Assembly: GCA_963933975.1 (NCBI GenBank) | Contig: CAWVWE010000001.1 | Location: 57,072 to 121,071 of the forward strand | Length of the DNA: 64,000 bases | Direction of reading: 5' to 3' | Origin: UBA10364 sp905182675 | GTDB lineage: Bacteria; Bacteroidota; Bacteroidia; Flavobacteriales; Schleiferiaceae | In this document: positions 17,260 through 26,289 of the stretch, one piece after another | Numbering within the stretch: the first letter of the stretch is position 1 | How the letters are laid out: every line of letters begins with the position of its first letter | Notes under the pieces: generated by a model | Database searches by the model: none | Seen by the model: only the letters and a program-made list of their open reading frames with translations | Told to the model about the DNA's origin: nothing | Position numbers and translations under genes: made by a program

Positions 17260-18548
17260 TAGCTCGCCATAAAGGCTTCAATTTCATTTACTGTTTTCGG
17301 AATAGAACGAGTTAGATTTTCGTGTCCATCTGCCGTAATTACGATGTCGTCTTCAATACGGATACCTATACCCTCTTCAGGGAGATAGATGCCAGGCTCA
17401 ACGGTAAAGACCATGCCTTCTTCAACAGGAACAGTCCACAATCCATAGTCATGAACATCTAGACCCAAGTAGTGGCTGGTGCCATGCATGAAGTATTTCT
17501 TATAGGCTGGCCAAGATGGGTCTTGATTTTCGACATCTTTAGCGCTAATCAATCCTAATGCCAATAACTCTTGGGTCATCAAATCTCCAACTTGTTGGTG
17601 AAATACATCAAGCATAATTCCTGGACGCAGCATAGAAATGGCGCCATCATGAACGCGTAAAACTGCATTATAAACTTCTTTCTGTCGTGCTGTGAATTTT
17701 CCGTTGACAGGGAAACAGCGGGTTACATCACAGGTGTAGTTGCCATATTCAGCACCTACGTCAAACAGTACCAAGTCACCATCATTGCACTGTTCATTGT
17801 TCTCGATATAGTGCAGTACGTTGGCATTACCTCCCGCAGCAATGATTGGAGTATAAGCAAAACCACGACTTCTATTCACTAAGAACTCATGCATGAATTC
17901 TGCCTCGAGTTCGTATTCCCACACCCCTGGTTTCAAAAACTTAAGTACACGCTCGTAGCCTTTTTTAGTGACCGCTGCTGCCATTCGTAAGACCTCAATC
18001 TCTTTTTCACTCTTCGTACCACGAACTCTATGAAGAAGTGGCTGACTCCGTTCAAACTCATGGGCTGGATAGGTCTCTTTTATCCACTTATTCATGCGAT
18101 CATGGCGTAATTCAGTATCTACGTGGGCTCTTAAATGTTCATTGCCGTTCATGTAGATACGCTCCGAGTTGACTACCATTTCATGGAACACACGATCGAA
18201 ATCGGTTAACCAGAAAACGGTTTGTATTCCACTTATTTCGAAGGCCTCTTCTTTGGAGTACTTCGCGCCTTCCCAGACCGCAATCAGATCATTAGTTTCT
18301 TTTAAAAAGAGTACCTCACGGAGTTCTTTTTTGTGTGCATCTGGAAATAATACCAGTATACTTTCTTCTTGGTCGGCCCCACTTAAGTAAAGGATATCAC
18401 TGTGTTGCTTAAATGGTAAATGTCCATCTGCACTAGTAGGGTAGGCATCGTTTGACGTGAATATAGCTAAAGATTTAGGCTTTAGTAGGTCAGTGAATTT
18501 TCTTCGATTTTCTGTAAATAATTCGCCGTTAAGTTTGTGATATCTCAT
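17259..18548 (-). CDS. pepP: Xaa-Pro aminopeptidase (M24B)
   Basis: 429-residue cytosolic metallopeptidase that removes N-terminal residues before proline. The N-terminal AMP_N domain covers about residues 1-150. The C-terminal pita-bread domain shows the five metal ligands: Asp in LVLFDVGAEYGNYTCDVTR (two), His in HGTSHYLGLDVHD, Glu in TVEPGIYLPE and Glu in GIRIEDDI. Length agrees with PepP. It heads a two-gene unit with the alpha/beta-hydrolase. Confidence 0.94.
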   Translation of the reverse strand: MRYHKLNGELFTENRRKFTDLLKPKSLAIFTSNDAYPTSADGHLPFKQHSDILYLSGADQEESILVLFPDAHKKELREVLFLKETNDLIAVWEGAKYSKEEAFEISGIQTVFWLTDFDRVFHEMVVNSERIYMNGNEHLRAHVDTELRHDRMNKWIKETYPAHEFERSQPLLHRVRGTKSEKEIEVLRMAAAVTKKGYERVLKFLKPGVWEYELEAEFMHEFLVNRSRGFAYTPIIAAGGNANVLHYIENNEQCNDGDLVLFDVGAEYGNYTCDVTRCFPVNGKFTARQKEVYNAVLRVHDGAISMLRPGIMLDVFHQQVGDLMTQELLALGLISAKDVENQDPSWPAYKKYFMHGTSHYLGLDVHDYGLWTVPVEEGMVFTVEPGIYLPEEGIGIRIEDDIVITADGHENLTRSIPKTVNEIEAFMAS

Positions 18549-18629
18549 AATGCACGGAAGCTAATTTAATTTAGAATAGTTCTATAGTGATTTTTGTCGC
18601 AGATACAGCCATTACAAAAGTCTGTGCCG

Positions 18630-18637
18630 TAAATTTG
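18630..18637 (+). promoter_or_regulatory. -7 element TAAATTTG for sdhCAB
   Basis: TAAATTTG matches TAnnTTTG and lies 38 bp before the sdhC ATG. The nearest upstream TTTG (18593-18596) is 33 bp away, too far for the usual spacer. Confidence 0.45.
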
Positions 18638-18675
18638 ACTTGCTAAAATTAGGCTATTAAACTTTAAGTTCGCTT

Positions 18676-19380
18676 ATGGCAACAACATCAAAAGGGCTTT
18701 TTGGCTCTTCTCTCGCACGCAAGTACTGGATGGCAGTATCTGGTTTATTCTTGTGTACATTCCTTGTAGGTCATCTACTTGGAAACCTTCAGTTATTTGT
18801 AACAGGTGAAGAAGGAAGACAGGCATTCAATGCTTATGGCTTATTCATGACCACGTTCCCTTTAGTGAAAATATTGTCTTATGTCACTTACCTAGCGGTA
18901 CTGTTGCATACGGTAGATGGTTTAATGCTTGCTCGTCAAAACCGTGCTGCACGTCCTGATAAATATGTAAAAGAAAAGCAATCGGCGAATGCATCATGGG
19001 CATCTCGTAAAATGGCTTTACTCGGTACATTGACTTTATTCTTCATTGTCATACACATGAGAAGCTTTTGGTATGAGATGCACTTCGGGCATGTTCCGAC
19101 CTATATGTTGGATGGCGTTGAGTACAAGGATTTATGGACAATCACTGTAGCAGCTTTTGAGAATTGGTGGTACACTGCTTTTTATGTGGTAGCCCTTTTA
19201 GGGTTGGCCTTTCACTTGAGTCATGGAGCACAAAGTGCGTTCCAAACCCTAGGCGTTAACCACCCAAAATATACTCCGATCATTAAGAAGGCGATGGGTG
19301 CATTTGCATGGGTTGTTCCTGCAGGTTTCATCGCAGTGGCGATTTTCTTGTTTGTAGTTCAACCAGGTCAATCCATATAA
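18676..19380 (+). CDS. sdhC: Succinate dehydrogenase cytochrome b subunit
   Basis: 234-residue single membrane subunit of a type B succinate:quinone oxidoreductase (Bacteroidota, epsilonproteobacteria and Bacillus type), which carries two b haems and passes electrons to menaquinone. Five hydrophobic helices are visible. Candidate haem ligands are the His residues in LVGHLLGN, LLHTVDG, FIVIHMRSFW and FHLSHGAQS, each inside or at the edge of a helix. It is the first gene of sdhCAB, 13 bp before sdhA. Confidence 0.93.
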   Translation: MATTSKGLFGSSLARKYWMAVSGLFLCTFLVGHLLGNLQLFVTGEEGRQAFNAYGLFMTTFPLVKILSYVTYLAVLLHTVDGLMLARQNRAARPDKYVKEKQSANASWASRKMALLGTLTLFFIVIHMRSFWYEMHFGHVPTYMLDGVEYKDLWTITVAAFENWWYTAFYVVALLGLAFHLSHGAQSAFQTLGVNHPKYTPIIKKAMGAFAWVVPAGFIAVAIFLFVVQPGQSI

Positions 19381-19393
19381 TCCGAGAATCATT

Positions 19394-21394
19394 ATGGCAT
19401 TAGATTCAAAAATTCCAGCAGGCCCATTGGCCGATAAATGGACAACTCACAAAGGCGAGATTCCTTTAGTTTCTCCAGCCAATAAGCGTTTAATGGACGT
19501 TATTATCGTTGGAACCGGACTTGCTGGCTCTTCAGCTGCTGCATCTCTAGCAGAGATGGGGTACAATGTGAAGGCGTTTTGCTTTCAAGATTCACCACGT
19601 CGTGCACACTCTATTGCAGCTCAAGGTGGAATTAATGCGGCAAAGAATTACCAGAATGATGGTGATTCAGTGCACCGCTTGTTCTACGACACCATTAAAG
19701 GAGGTGATTACCGCTCTCGAGAAGCTAACGTTCATCGTTTGGCTGAGGTAAGTAGAAACATTATCGACCAGTGTGTGGCGCAGGGTGTTCCATTCGCTCG
19801 TGACTATGGCGGTATGCTTGATAACCGTTCTTTCGGTGGTGTTCAGGTAAGCCGTACGTTTTACGCTAAAGGACAGACTGGTCAACAATTGTTATTGGGA
19901 GCATACTCTGCTTTGAATCGTCAGATCGCTAAAGGCCGTGTTAAAATGTATGCTCGTCATGAGATGCAGGAATTGGTAAAGGTTGACGGTAAGGCCCGAG
20001 GTATCATCGCAAAAAACTTGGTAACAGGAGAGTTTGAACGACATAGTGCCCATGCAGTTCTTTTGTGTACAGGTGGTTATGGAAATGTATTTTTCCTTTC
20101 TACAAATGCAATGGGATCGAACGTTACCGCAGCATGGAAAGCTCACCGTAAGGGAGCGTATGTTGCTAATCCATGTTTTACACAAATACACCCAACCTGT
20201 ATTCCCGTTAGTGGTGAAAACCAGAGTAAGTTGACACTTATGTCTGAGTCACTTCGAAATGATGGTAGAATTTGGGTGCCAGCGAAAAAAGAGGATGCAG
20301 CGGCAATCAGAGCCGGTGAACTGCATCCAACAGATCTTAAAGAAGAAGACCGCGATTACTATTTAGAACGTCGCTATCCAGCTTTTGGTAACCTGGTTCC
20401 ACGTGATGTGGCATCTCGTGCAGCTAAGGAGCGTTGTGATGAAGGTTATGGCGTGAACAAAACTGGTGAAGCAGTATACTTGGATTTTGCTGCAGCGATC
20501 ATGCGTTTCGGACGTGAAGAGTCTCATGTTAAAGGTTTGACTAATCCTTCTGATGCTGAAATTAAAGCATTAGGAGAGAAAGTGGTTGAAGGAAAGTATG
20601 GTAACCTTTTCCAGATGTACGAGAAAATCACGGCATCTAACCCTTACAAGTCACCTATGATGATTTATCCTGCAGTTCATTATACGATGGGCGGCCTCTG
20701 GGTAGATTATAATTTAATGACGTCAATTCCTGGTTGTTTTGCGTTGGGTGAGGCAAATTTCTCTGACCACGGTGCAAACAGACTAGGCGCATCTGCTTTA
20801 ATGCAAGGCTTAGCTGATGGATACTTCGTAGCTCCGTATACTGTTGGAGAGTTTTTATCTAAGGACATCCGCACAGGCACTATTCCTACGGACACAAAAG
20901 AATTTGAGGACGCCGAAATGATTTGTCGTGACCGTACTGATAAATTCATGAGTGTTAATGGTACAAAATCTGTTGACTTTTTCCATAAGCGTCTAGGTAA
21001 AATCATGTGGAACGAAGTAGGAATGGCACGTAATAAAGAAGGTCTTGAACAAGCCATTAAGGATATTCAAGCATTGCGTGAAGAGTTCTACTCCAACGTG
21101 CGTGTGTTGGGTTCTGCCAAAGGAATGAATCCAGAATTAGACAAAGCTGGCCGAGTTGCTGATTTCCTAGAGTTAGGAGAGTTAATGGCGAAGGATGCGT
21201 TAGAACGCAATGAAAGTTGTGGTGGTCACTTCCGTGAGGAATACCGTAGTGAGGAAGGTGAAGCGCTTCGAGATGACGAAAACTTCACATTCGTTTCTGC
21301 TTGGGAATACACTGGTGTGCCTGCAGAAGCCAAGTTGCATGAAGAAAACTTGGTATTTGATAATGTTGAATTGAAGACTCGTTCTTACAAATAA
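19394..21394 (+). CDS. sdhA: Succinate dehydrogenase flavoprotein subunit
   Basis: 666 residues, the long form found with type B enzymes. It oxidises succinate to fumarate with covalently bound FAD. FAD-binding fold IVGTGLAGSSAAASLAEMG begins near residue 37. His72 in RRAHSIAAQGG is the expected FAD-linking residue. Active-site blocks include HGANRLGASALMQGLADGY near 455. Cotranscribed with sdhC before and sdhB after (6 bp gap). Confidence 0.97.
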   Translation: MALDSKIPAGPLADKWTTHKGEIPLVSPANKRLMDVIIVGTGLAGSSAAASLAEMGYNVKAFCFQDSPRRAHSIAAQGGINAAKNYQNDGDSVHRLFYDTIKGGDYRSREANVHRLAEVSRNIIDQCVAQGVPFARDYGGMLDNRSFGGVQVSRTFYAKGQTGQQLLLGAYSALNRQIAKGRVKMYARHEMQELVKVDGKARGIIAKNLVTGEFERHSAHAVLLCTGGYGNVFFLSTNAMGSNVTAAWKAHRKGAYVANPCFTQIHPTCIPVSGENQSKLTLMSESLRNDGRIWVPAKKEDAAAIRAGELHPTDLKEEDRDYYLERRYPAFGNLVPRDVASRAAKERCDEGYGVNKTGEAVYLDFAAAIMRFGREESHVKGLTNPSDAEIKALGEKVVEGKYGNLFQMYEKITASNPYKSPMMIYPAVHYTMGGLWVDYNLMTSIPGCFALGEANFSDHGANRLGASALMQGLADGYFVAPYTVGEFLSKDIRTGTIPTDTKEFEDAEMICRDRTDKFMSVNGTKSVDFFHKRLGKIMWNEVGMARNKEGLEQAIKDIQALREEFYSNVRVLGSAKGMNPELDKAGRVADFLELGELMAKDALERNESCGGHFREEYRSEEGEALRDDENFTFVSAWEYTGVPAEAKLHEENLVFDNVELKTRSYK

Positions 21395-21400
21395 TATCCT

Positions 21401-22153
21401 ATGGATTTAACGTTGAAAATCTGGCGTCAAGCAGGCCCTGAAGCTAAGGGTGAAATGAAAACATATCCAATTTCAGGAGTGGAGGATGACATGAGCTTCC
21501 TTGAAATGTTGGATTTTTTAAATGAGGAGCTCATCGAAAAAGGTGTAGAGCCCGTTGTTTTTGATCATGACTGTCGTGAAGGTATTTGCGGTATGTGTTC
21601 CTTGTTTATTAATGGAGAAGCACATGGCCCCGGTCGTAAAGTGACTACTTGTCAGTTACATATGCGTGAGTTCAGCTCAGGCGATACTATTTATATTGAA
21701 CCGTTTCGTGCAAAAGCATTTCCAGTCATTAAGGACTTGATGGTAGACCGCACTTCGTTTGATCGAATACAACGTGCAGGAGGATATATTTCCGTGAACA
21801 CCTCTGGTAACACGATTGATGCGAATGCAATTCCTGTGCCTAAACATGATGCTGACAGAGCATTTGATGCTGCGACCTGTATAGGTTGTGGTGCATGTGT
21901 AGCAACCTGTAAAAACTCTTCAGCCATGCTGTTTGTTTCTGCAAAGGTTAGTCAGTTCTCACTATTGCCACAAGGACAACCTGAGGCTAGAGACCGTGTG
22001 TTAAGCATGGTAAACCAGATGGACCTAGAGGGCTTTGGTAACTGTACGAATACAGGTGCTTGTGAAGTGGAATGTCCTAAGGGAATTTCTTTGGAGAATA
22101 TTGCTCGTATGAATAGAGACTACTTATTCGCTTCTTTAAGCAGTAACAAATAA
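21401..22153 (+). CDS. sdhB: Succinate dehydrogenase iron-sulfur subunit
   Basis: 250 residues. Electron relay between the flavoprotein and the membrane subunit. The [2Fe-2S] ligands are Cys58, Cys63, Cys66 (DCREGICGMC) and Cys84. The [4Fe-4S] motif is CIGCGACVATC near residue 165 with a distal CP, and the [3Fe-4S] region is CTNTGACEVECPKGI near 212-226. The three clusters are complete. Last gene of the operon; a 13-bp stem terminator follows at 22188. Confidence 0.97.
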   Translation: MDLTLKIWRQAGPEAKGEMKTYPISGVEDDMSFLEMLDFLNEELIEKGVEPVVFDHDCREGICGMCSLFINGEAHGPGRKVTTCQLHMREFSSGDTIYIEPFRAKAFPVIKDLMVDRTSFDRIQRAGGYISVNTSGNTIDANAIPVPKHDADRAFDAATCIGCGACVATCKNSSAMLFVSAKVSQFSLLPQGQPEARDRVLSMVNQMDLEGFGNCTNTGACEVECPKGISLENIARMNRDYLFASLSSNK

Positions 22154-22187
22154 AACAAACATCGCCTTAGGGCGGATGCTCTTATAT

Positions 22188-22222
22188 AAAGCCCTGAAGC
22201 GTTAAGCTTTGGGGCTTTTTTT
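22188..22222 (+). terminator. Terminator of sdhCAB
   Basis: AAAGCCCTGAAGC pairs with GCTTTGGGGCTTT over 13 bp with two G-T pairs around a GTTAA loop, and runs into a T tract ending at 22222. The downstream gene lepA is convergent. Confidence 0.85.
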
Positions 22223-22287
22223 AGTTGAAACACTAGTCTTTTCAGTTATTGGAATCCAGATTTCCTCTTCAGAGCTGGGATCATCGT

Positions 22288-24084
22288 TTAGTCATCTAGT
22301 CTTAACACTGCTAAGAAGGCACTTTGAGGGATTTCAACATTACCTAGTTGACGCATACGTTTCTTTCCTTTTTTCTGCTTCTCTAAGAGTTTACGTTTAC
22401 GAGAAATGTCACCACCGTAACATCTTGCAGTTACATCCTTGCGCAAGGGGCTCAGCGTCTCTCGAGCAACAATCTTATTGCCAATACCTGCCTGTATAGC
22501 AATCATAAATTGTTGACGTGGAATAAGCTCTTTGAGTTTAAGACACATTTTCTTTCCTATGTCGTGCGCATTGTCCCTGTGAATCAATGCAGATAACGCG
22601 TCAATTGGATCTCCATTTAGCATTACATCGACTTTAACAAGGTGACTTTCACGGTATCCTATAGGATGGTAGTCAAAAGAAGCATATCCTTTTGATATGG
22701 TCTTAAGTCGGTCATAAAAATCAAAAACAATCTCAGCTAGGGGCATGTCGAAACTGAGCTCCACTCGATCACTAGTGAGGTACGTTTGGTTTGTGATAAC
22801 CCCTCTTTTATTGATACATAAGCTCATTACGGGACCTACGAAATCAGAACTGGTAATGATTTGTGCGCGTATGAAAGGTTCTTCCATGCGTTCCATCTTA
22901 GTAGGATCCGGGAAATGACTCGGATTTTGCACCCAAACAGCAGTTTCAGGATCGTTTTTTAAATAAGCCTTATAGCTTACGTTAGGAACAGTTGTAATGA
23001 CGGTCATGTTGAACTCTCGTTCTAGACGCTCTTGGATGATTTCCATATGCAGCATCCCGAGGAATCCACATCGGAATCCAAACCCAAGTGCCACAGAGGT
23101 TTCTGCTTCAAAAGTGAGTGAGGCATCGTTGAGTTGTAATTTCTCTAATGACGCACGAAGCTCCTCAAATTCCTCAGTTTCTACGGGGTAAATACCAGCG
23201 AAAACCATGGGTTTTACTTCTTCAAAGCCATCTATTCCGATGGTTGCTGGGTTGTCCATCCCGGTAATAGTGTCACCAACTTTCACCTCTTTGGCTTCTT
23301 TGATACCCGAAATAATGTAGCCTACATCTCCCGTACTAATTGAATTCACAGGAAATTGTTTGATGAGGTTAACCCCAATCTCGTCTGCCTCATATTCCTT
23401 GCCGGTGGACATGAACTTTACACGCTGGCCTTTCTTTATGGTGCCGTTGACTACTTTGAAAATAGCTTCGATACCTCTAAATGGATTGTAATGACTGTCA
23501 AATATCAATGCCTGTAGTGGTGCGTTGGGATCCCCTTTTGGAGCAGGAACGCGATCTATAATAGCATCTAAAATTTCAGGAACACCTTTTCCGGTTTTAG
23601 CTGAGGCAAGTAAAATATCTTCTCGCTTACAGCCAATCAAGTCTATAATCTGATCTCCTATCTCTTCAGGATTCGCACTTGGAAGATCAATTTTATTTAG
23701 AATAGGAATAATTTCAAGATCATGCTCTAAGGCCAAATAAAGGTTCGAAATAGTCTGAGCTTGTATTCCTTGGGCTGCATCCACGATCAGCAAAGCTCCT
23801 TCACAGGCAGCTATTGAACGGGATACTTCGTATGAAAAATCAACATGGCCAGGTGTATCTATCAAGTTGATGGTATACTTCTCACCATCTCTTTCATGAT
23901 ACATCTGAATAGCATGTGATTTAATCGTAATCCCGCGCTCGCGTTCAAGATCCATGGTATCTAAAAGCTGGTCTTGCTTTTCGCGAACGGTCACAGATTG
24001 CGTTGCGTCTAATAATCGATCCGCTAACGTTGACTTTCCATGGTCAATATGGGCGATGATACAGAAGTTGCGAATGTTTTTCAT
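22288..24084 (-). CDS. lepA: Elongation factor 4
   Basis: 598 residues from the ATG at 24084 (MKNIRNFCIIAHIDHGKST), the usual LepA N-terminus. The frame is open 21 codons further up, but that would overlap the next gene and is not conserved in type. LepA is a translational GTPase that acts on stalled or early ribosomes. Seen: G1 AHIDHGKST, G2 ERERGITIKSH, G3 DTPGHVDFSYE, G4 NKIDLPSA, the G5 region, and the LepA-specific C-terminal domain (GYASFDYHPIGYRES, ending with KKRMRQLGNVEIPQSAFL). All motifs are intact. The mmcQ-like gene lies 16 bp upstream on the same strand. Confidence 0.97.
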   Translation of the reverse strand: MKNIRNFCIIAHIDHGKSTLADRLLDATQSVTVREKQDQLLDTMDLERERGITIKSHAIQMYHERDGEKYTINLIDTPGHVDFSYEVSRSIAACEGALLIVDAAQGIQAQTISNLYLALEHDLEIIPILNKIDLPSANPEEIGDQIIDLIGCKREDILLASAKTGKGVPEILDAIIDRVPAPKGDPNAPLQALIFDSHYNPFRGIEAIFKVVNGTIKKGQRVKFMSTGKEYEADEIGVNLIKQFPVNSISTGDVGYIISGIKEAKEVKVGDTITGMDNPATIGIDGFEEVKPMVFAGIYPVETEEFEELRASLEKLQLNDASLTFEAETSVALGFGFRCGFLGMLHMEIIQERLEREFNMTVITTVPNVSYKAYLKNDPETAVWVQNPSHFPDPTKMERMEEPFIRAQIITSSDFVGPVMSLCINKRGVITNQTYLTSDRVELSFDMPLAEIVFDFYDRLKTISKGYASFDYHPIGYRESHLVKVDVMLNGDPIDALSALIHRDNAHDIGKKMCLKLKELIPRQQFMIAIQAGIGNKIVARETLSPLRKDVTARCYGGDISRKRKLLEKQKKGKKRMRQLGNVEIPQSAFLAVLRLDD

Positions 24085-24100
24085 AGGTTGCAAAAATAGG

Positions 24101-24451
24101 CTATCTGAGGTCTTCTCGTACTTTCTTTGGAAGCTTTTGCCATACAAGTTGGTAGCTTGTTTTTATGAGGCCTTGTATTAGATCCCAATCTGCGTATTCT
24201 TCAGCAATAATCGTGTTCCAATGCTGCTTGTTCATATGGTAGCCGGGGATAATATATGGGTGCTGATCTCGAAGTTCAAGGTTCAGGTCAGGATCGTTTT
24301 TCAAGTTAATACGTGGTGGATAGCTGTCCAGGCTCAATATAGCAAAGAGCTTTCCATGGACTTTAAACACGAGGCTGTGCTGGTCAAATGGAAGGCCTTC
24401 TGTAACATGTGGAAGGCTTAAGGCTAGTTCTCTAATGAGCTCATGATTCAT
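24101..24451 (-). CDS. MmcQ/YjbR family protein
   Basis: 116 residues from the ATG at 24451. The start MNHELIRELALSLPHVTEGLPFD is the classic MmcQ/YjbR opening (an xxLPxVTExxPF motif), followed by HGKLFAILSLDS and the Pro-Gly region YHMNKQHWNTI. The family has a double-wing CyaY-like fold and a proposed, mostly unproven, DNA-binding role. A longer TTG-initiated frame would start inside the promoter, so it is rejected. It is divergent from the CAT-like gene and probably cotranscribed with lepA. Confidence 0.82.
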   Translation of the reverse strand: MNHELIRELALSLPHVTEGLPFDQHSLVFKVHGKLFAILSLDSYPPRINLKNDPDLNLELRDQHPYIIPGYHMNKQHWNTIIAEEYADWDLIQGLIKTSYQLVWQKLPKKVREDLR

Positions 24452-24456
24452 ATCTT

Positions 24457-24487
24457 GAAATGTACGCCGGTCAACGTGTATGACCAA
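24457..24487 (-). promoter_or_regulatory. Predicted promoter of mmcQ-lepA, very close to the start codon
   Basis: On the minus strand TTG (24487-24485), a 20-bp spacer and TACATTTC (24464-24457), seven of eight matches to TAnnTTTG. Transcription would begin within a few bases of the ATG at 24451, giving an almost leaderless mRNA. Confidence 0.4.
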
Positions 24488-24520
24488 TTATTAACTGGTG
24501 TTTGGTATTATCTTCGTGTT

Positions 24521-25165
24521 ATGGTGAAAGAGATTGATATCCCGAATTGGGACAGACGTGAGTCTTACGAGTTGTTTAAGGAGTTCGAAGACCCTTTTTT
24601 TGGCCTTCAGGTGGAGCTTGATGTGACTTTATTTTGGGCTTATTGTAAGAATCATGGATTGGGAATTCACCATTCCTTGCTTTACGCAGTGGTGAAAACA
24701 GCCAACTCCTACGCTCCTATGAAGCTCCGTAGACGCGGAAATAGCGTAGTTCAACTAGACCTGATTCACATAGGATGCTCTGTATTAAAGACAGGTACTG
24801 AAGCATTCACTTTCGCGTATTACCCATGGAAAGATGGGCTAAATGTTGCTGAGTTTGACACCCAATCTAGACCTTTTACCCTAGAGAGTGCAGCGGGTGC
24901 TGTCATGGATCCACGCCACCAACAGGATGATATTATATATGGCACCACCTTGCCTTGGGTTTCTTTTTCAGGATTTAAGCACGCTAAAAAAGCAGGAGCG
25001 CATAGTATTCCAAGGATTGTAATAGGGAAGATGTATGAAAAGGGTGACTCTAAGTTATTGCCATTTCAGCTTGAAGTAGATCATGCTCTTATGGACGGGT
25101 TTCATGCTAGTCAGTATTTACTTCGATTACAAGCCAATTTGGATTCTATAAGTCAGACAACATAG
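24521..25165 (+). CDS. CatA-like O-acetyltransferase
   Basis: 214 residues from the ATG at 24521 (MVKEIDIPNWDRRESYELF), the usual start of type A chloramphenicol acetyltransferase relatives. These are trimeric acetyl-CoA-dependent enzymes. The catalytic His is kept in HALMDGFHAS (His188, in the HxxxDG motif), and DDIIYGTTLPWVSFSGF matches the family core near residue 145. It could give chloramphenicol resistance, but many Bacteroidota carry such genes without known resistance, and no mobile element is near. An upstream in-frame ATG at 24443 would add 26 residues overlapping the divergent mmcQ gene and is less likely. It converges with the ATL gene. Confidence 0.82.
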   Translation: MVKEIDIPNWDRRESYELFKEFEDPFFGLQVELDVTLFWAYCKNHGLGIHHSLLYAVVKTANSYAPMKLRRRGNSVVQLDLIHIGCSVLKTGTEAFTFAYYPWKDGLNVAEFDTQSRPFTLESAAGAVMDPRHQQDDIIYGTTLPWVSFSGFKHAKKAGAHSIPRIVIGKMYEKGDSKLLPFQLEVDHALMDGFHASQYLLRLQANLDSISQTT

Positions 25166-25169
25166 CGAC

Positions 25170-25526
25170 TTATGGAGTGCTAGACTCGAAAAAACTGTCT
25201 TGGTCTAAATGCTCCATTGGATCCCAAACCTTAGAAGAAAATTCTTGGATTTTATCCTCTAGTACAACAATACCCTCACTCTCTAGAAGATCTCGCATAA
25301 GCGTGGTCCCATCAAAAAAATGCTTACCTGTCAGTAAGCCTACACGATTGACCACACGATGCGCTGGGACTGTCCTGTCATTATGTGATGCATTCATAGC
25401 GTAACCAACTATACGGGCGCTTCGACCGGTGCCTAAAAATCTTGCAATGTGTCCATAGGTGGTAACACGTCCCTCAGGGATTAGGCGAACTACGCGGAAT
25501 ACTTTATCAAAGAAATCACCGGTCAT
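25170..25526 (-). CDS. Alkyltransferase-like protein (ATL), active-site Cys replaced
   Basis: 118 residues from the ATG at 25526, which overlaps the trmB stop in TAATG. The protein has the DNA-binding domain of O6-methylguanine-DNA methyltransferases (FDKVFRVVRLIPEGRVTTYG, ARIVGYAMNAS), but the active-site motif PCHR is PAHR here, with Ala in place of the alkyl-accepting Cys. That is the mark of ATL proteins, which bind alkylated guanine and hand it to nucleotide excision repair instead of repairing it. The C-terminal 25 residues are acidic and extend past the usual end. Coupled to trmB. Confidence 0.87.
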   Translation of the reverse strand: MTGDFFDKVFRVVRLIPEGRVTTYGHIARFLGTGRSARIVGYAMNASHNDRTVPAHRVVNRVGLLTGKHFFDGTTLMRDLLESEGIVVLEDKIQEFSSKVWDPMEHLDQDSFFESSTP

Positions 25527-26239
25527 TATAAGTCGCGTTTGCCCCAGCGGGCTATAGACTCTTCTATGCCATTGAGATTGAAGCGTAGGTAGGTGATTGC
25601 TTTCCCTTGCTCTAGCCATATACCTTCATAGTGCGTGATTACATCAAAGAGTATTCCTTCATTTGGAAGGATTTGTTGGTAGATATCGTGGTAGCATTCT
25701 TCCACTTCTAGGCCCAACATTTGAACTATACCGTGGGTATAGCCGTGGAGAAATTCACTGTCACACTTTAAATTAATGGTGCCACCGGGCTTTAGAAATT
25801 TCGCGTATTTAAGTAAGTATTCAGGATGGGTCAAGCGGTGTTTCGCTCGGTTGTATTTGATCTGCGGATCAGGGAAAGTGATCCAGATTTCATCTACTTC
25901 ATTTTCTCCGAAACACTGGTCAATCCAGTCAATTCGGGTTCTTAAGAAAGCGACATTATCAAAACCGTTTTCTGCAGCCGTCTTTGCGCCACGCCAAATC
26001 CTAGCTCCTTTGATATCTACACCAATATGGTTTAGGTGGGGGGACCTTTTGGCTAATTCTACCGTATACTCTCCCTTACCGCAACCCAGTTCTAGCACAA
26101 TACCGTTCTCGTTAGAAAACTGTTCTGTAGACCAGGATCCTTTGAGCTCATATCCTTTCCTAGCTTCTTCAGTAGAAGGTTCGCGAACATTGTTTAGTTG
26201 TCCTATTTCTTGGAATTTGCGCAGTTTATCTTTTCCCAT
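25526..26239 (-). CDS. trmB: tRNA (guanine-N7-)-methyltransferase
   Basis: 237-residue SAM-dependent methyltransferase that makes m7G46 in tRNA. SAM-binding motif I is LELGCGKGEYTVELAKR near residue 50; GVDIKGARIWRGAKTA, then the TrmB hallmark ITFPDPQIKYNRAKHRLTHPEYL near 139-162 follow. It has the usual length. A -7 element TACTTTTG ends just 5 bp before the ATG, so the message may be leaderless. The ATL gene overlaps its stop. Confidence 0.94.
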   Translation of the reverse strand: MGKDKLRKFQEIGQLNNVREPSTEEARKGYELKGSWSTEQFSNENGIVLELGCGKGEYTVELAKRSPHLNHIGVDIKGARIWRGAKTAAENGFDNVAFLRTRIDWIDQCFGENEVDEIWITFPDPQIKYNRAKHRLTHPEYLLKYAKFLKPGGTINLKCDSEFLHGYTHGIVQMLGLEVEECYHDIYQQILPNEGILFDVITHYEGIWLEQGKAITYLRFNLNGIEESIARWGKRDL

Positions 26240-26243
26240 GTCG

Positions 26244-26251
26244 CAAAAGTA
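26244..26251 (-). promoter_or_regulatory. -7 element TACTTTTG directly before trmB
   Basis: Minus-strand TACTTTTG, full match to TAnnTTTG, ending 5 bases before the trmB ATG at 26239. No TTG is seen at the usual spacing upstream. If used, the transcript would start at or beside the start codon. Confidence 0.4.
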
Positions 26252-26289
26252 GTTGCTTTGACGTTAGTAAACAGTACTGCTCATTTGAA

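Noticed and set aside
22209..22499. Plus-strand frame over the sdh terminator and lepA end
   Set aside because: It runs through the terminator T tract and antisense to conserved lepA codons.
24085..24147. N-terminal extension of LepA by 21 codons
   Set aside because: The ATG at 24084 gives the standard LepA start; the extension overlaps the end of the mmcQ gene in another frame.
24443..24520. N-terminal extension of the CAT-like protein
   Set aside because: It would overlap the divergent mmcQ start and promoter; the ATG at 24521 gives the usual family start.
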